In this document: piece by piece, positions 62,476 to 64,000 of the stretch
How positions within the stretch are numbered: the stretch's first letter is position 1
Layout: each line of letters begins with the position of its first letter
NCBI RefSeq assembly: GCF_015710575.1
Contig: NZ_CP065373.1
Location: forward strand, 2,232,001 to 2,296,000
Direction: 5' to 3'
DNA length: 64,000 nucleotides
Source of the DNA: Mycolicibacterium mengxianglii
GTDB taxonomy: Bacteria; Actinomycetota; Actinomycetes; Mycobacteriales; Mycobacteriaceae
Position numbers and translations under genes: made by a program
Notes under the pieces: generated by a model
Databases searched by the model: none
What the model was told of the DNA's origin: nothing
Seen by the model: the letters and a program-made list of their open reading frames with translations, nothing else

Positions 62476-63369
62476 CTATCCGTTGGGCGCTGGAAGCTCG
62501 GTCGCAAGAGTCTCTTGACTGGCCGCCCACGACGCCAGGACGGCCAGACCGTCAGCGGTCGGCGTGCCCGCAGGTGCGGTGTAGACGTTGAGGTGCAGGT
62601 CGTGTTCGCCGGCCAGTTCCATGGACTCGTAGTCCAGGTCGAGCCGGCCGACGATTGGGTGGTGAACACGCTTGCGTCCGGACCGCAGCACCCGCACATC
62701 GTGAGATGCCCATCGCTGCCGGAACAGCTCGCTGCACGTCGACAGTTCGCCGACCAGGGCGATCAGCTCGTGGTCGTGCGGATTGCGGCCGGCTTCCATG
62801 CGTAGCTTCGCAGCGAGATCACAGGCGATTCGGTCGTAATCGACGAAGAGAGCCCTTGCCGTCTCGGGATTTAGATACACGAACCGCGCTGTGTTCGCGG
62901 GCCGTCGCGGGTCGGCCAGCGCCGGCGAATACAGCGCGCGGGCAAGTTGATTCATGGCCAGTACGTCGAAGCGGCCGTTGCGGATCCATGCTGGTGCGTC
63001 GGTGATGGCGTCAAGCACCTGTTGTAGCGCCGGGCGCACCGTCACGTCGGCCTTGCGGCGGCGCGCATCGCTGGGTTTCCTGAATTGACGCGCGAGATGA
63101 AACAGGTGGCGGCGCTCCGCCTCGTCGAGCTGCAAGGCAGAAGCCACCGCGTCGAGCACGCCGGGGGAGGCGCCCGCGAGGCTGCCGCGCTCCATCCGCA
63201 CGTAGTAATCGACCGATATCCCTGCTAGTAGCGCTACTTCCTCGCGCCGCAGACCTTTGACCCGGCGGTTGCTGCCGTAGGCGGGCAGGGTCGTCTGCTC
63301 GGGTGCGATGCGGGCGCGACGCGAGCCGAGAAACTCCCGGATCTCGGTGCGCAAATCGGTCGGGGTCAT
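62476..63369 (-). CDS. XRE-family regulator with MmyB-like ligand domain
   Basis: 297-aa regulator. The N-terminal helix-turn-helix contains the signature RRVKGLRREEVALLAGISVD then YYVRMERG, typical of MmyB-type proteins. The C-terminal MmyB-like PAS-fold domain includes ITDAPAWIRNGRFDVLAMNQ and VGELSTCSELFRQRWASHDV, a segment thought to bind fatty-acid-like ligands in this family. It is flanked by SDR genes on both sides and may control the SDR at 63472 on the same strand. The 183-nt gap with the SDR at 61525 holds nothing else. Confidence 0.9.
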   Translation of the reverse strand: MTPTDLRTEIREFLGSRRARIAPEQTTLPAYGSNRRVKGLRREEVALLAGISVDYYVRMERGSLAGASPGVLDAVASALQLDEAERRHLFHLARQFRKPSDARRRKADVTVRPALQQVLDAITDAPAWIRNGRFDVLAMNQLARALYSPALADPRRPANTARFVYLNPETARALFVDYDRIACDLAAKLRMEAGRNPHDHELIALVGELSTCSELFRQRWASHDVRVLRSGRKRVHHPIVGRLDLDYESMELAGEHDLHLNVYTAPAGTPTADGLAVLASWAASQETLATELPAPNG

Positions 63370-63471
63370 TTTCTCACCTTAGGGCCGTCCCGCAAACGAA
63401 AGGAGGTACTGCGGGTACCCCGATGACTGCATTGCATGTTGCTCCGGCGTCCGCGGCCCCCGCATGCATGC

Positions 63472-64000
63472 TCATGTGCCCGACGCAGTCGTGGCTATGC
63501 CACCGTCGACCGGGATGATGGCGCCCGTCAGATAGGACCCGGCCCTGCTGGCAAGGAAGACGGCGACACCTGCCATGTCGTCGTCACGGCCGAGCCGGCG
63601 CAGGGGGGCCGACGCCGCGATCGTATCGCCCATCGCATCGAGTGTGGTCGCCATCATCTGAGATGGGAATGGTCCTGGCGCTACCGCATTCACCGTCACG
63701 TGCTGCGGGCCCAGTTCCCTGGCGAGCACTCTGGTGAGCTGATGCAGTGCTGCTTTGCTGCTGGCGTACGAGTAGTTGGGCGACTGCGCGACGTGGATGG
63801 CAGCGATGCTGCCGATGTTGATGATCCGCGCGGGGTCGTCGGCGGTGCCCGCCCTGCGAAGCGCGGGTAGCAGCGCCTGTACCAGCCAGAACGGTGATTT
63901 CAGATTGAGGTCGATGACGGTGTCCCAGGCCTCGTCCGGGAATGTCGCCAACGGCTCACGCCACATCGCTCCCGCATTGTTGACGAGGATGTCTAGGTGG
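63472..64000 (-). CDS. Short-chain dehydrogenase/reductase (partial, N-terminus beyond window)
   Basis: C-terminal part of an SDR running off the right edge; the frame is open to 64000 where it reads HLDILVNNAGAMWREPLATF. Further motifs are the catalytic Ser in INIGSIAAIH and YASSKAALHQL. It ends with LTGAIIPVDGGIATTASGT. The cofactor-binding region lies outside the window. It is upstream of, and co-directional with, the MmyB-type regulator, 102 nt away. Confidence 0.88.
   Translation of the reverse strand, partial: HLDILVNNAGAMWREPLATFPDEAWDTVIDLNLKSPFWLVQALLPALRRAGTADDPARIINIGSIAAIHVAQSPNYSYASSKAALHQLTRVLARELGPQHVTVNAVAPGPFPSQMMATTLDAMGDTIAASAPLRRLGRDDDMAGVAVFLASRAGSYLTGAIIPVDGGIATTASGT

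Noticed and set aside
1..64000. tRNA, rRNA, CRISPR arrays, prophage or insertion sequences
   Set aside because: Scanned by eye for cloverleaf genes, regularly spaced repeats, integrases and transposases; none seen. Dedicated tools could still find small RNAs.

Overview
The window is high-GC actinobacterial DNA, most likely from a rapid-growing mycobacterium (Mycolicibacterium type). Supporting signs are an MspA-family porin, a DUF6611-like membrane protein, a GAF-ANTAR regulator, many TetR, LysR and GntR regulators, many short-chain dehydrogenases, and frequent GTG or TTG starts. I saw no rRNA, tRNA, CRISPR array, prophage or intact insertion sequence. It reads as an accessory catabolic region of small operons, most paired with their own regulator.

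Layout. 1-2.6 kb: phosphonate-type ABC transporter genes (phnC, phnD) and a GntR/UTRA regulator, with two matching candidate operators. 3.4-5.8 kb: a frameshifted SDR divergent from a LysR gene, then a DUF3297 protein. 6.5-15.2 kb: two TetR regulators, a haloacetate-dehalogenase-like hydrolase, an operon of alpha/beta hydrolase, carboxymuconolactone-decarboxylase-like protein and metallo-beta-lactamase-fold hydrolase behind a 28-bp perfect palindrome, and a large LuxR/LAL regulator. 15.3-21.7 kb: an MspA porin with a secreted proline-rich partner, two decayed alcohol dehydrogenase/quinone reductase remnants, an MBL hydrolase, an O-methyltransferase, a zinc ADH and a LysR. A 23-nt motif occurs three times here, in front of the methyltransferase and ADH. 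21.7-24.3 kb: a SnoaL-like/hydrolase/SDR operon divergent from that LysR.

26.2-32.5 kb: a full-length diaminopimelate decarboxylase (LysA) flanked by two shorter intact genes that look like catalytically dead LysA-barrel paralogues, followed by a small membrane protein and a Kup potassium transporter. I consider this trio the most likely undescribed system in the window. 33.5-36.7 kb: an MDR oxidoreductase/LysR pair and a GAF-ANTAR regulator.

37.6-49.6 kb: one tight eight-gene operon that could convert choline to glycine: choline dehydrogenase (GMC), betaine-aldehyde dehydrogenase, Rieske betaine demethylase, dimethylglycine oxidase and sarcosine oxidase, with an APC permease, a cNMP/CBS/DUF294 protein and an IclR regulator. 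Tandem TGCGT-N3-ACGCA inverted repeats sit just upstream.

49.8-60.6 kb: a second catabolic locus of unknown substrate: TauE/SafE permease, gamma-glutamyltransferase-like enzyme, NCS1 permease preceded by a coupled 44-aa ORF, two SDRs, an epimerase, two amidohydrolases and a GntR/FCD regulator. The operator TTGGTC-N-GACCAA occurs at three promoters and probably defines this regulon. 60.8-64 kb: a divergent TetR/SDR pair with a 21-bp palindrome, an MmyB-type XRE regulator and a partial SDR.

Three genes (SDR at 3.4 kb, SDR at 25.1 kb, kup) carry -1 frameshifts, each at a GGGG tract where GGGGG would restore the frame. This looks more like systematic homopolymer error than independent decay.
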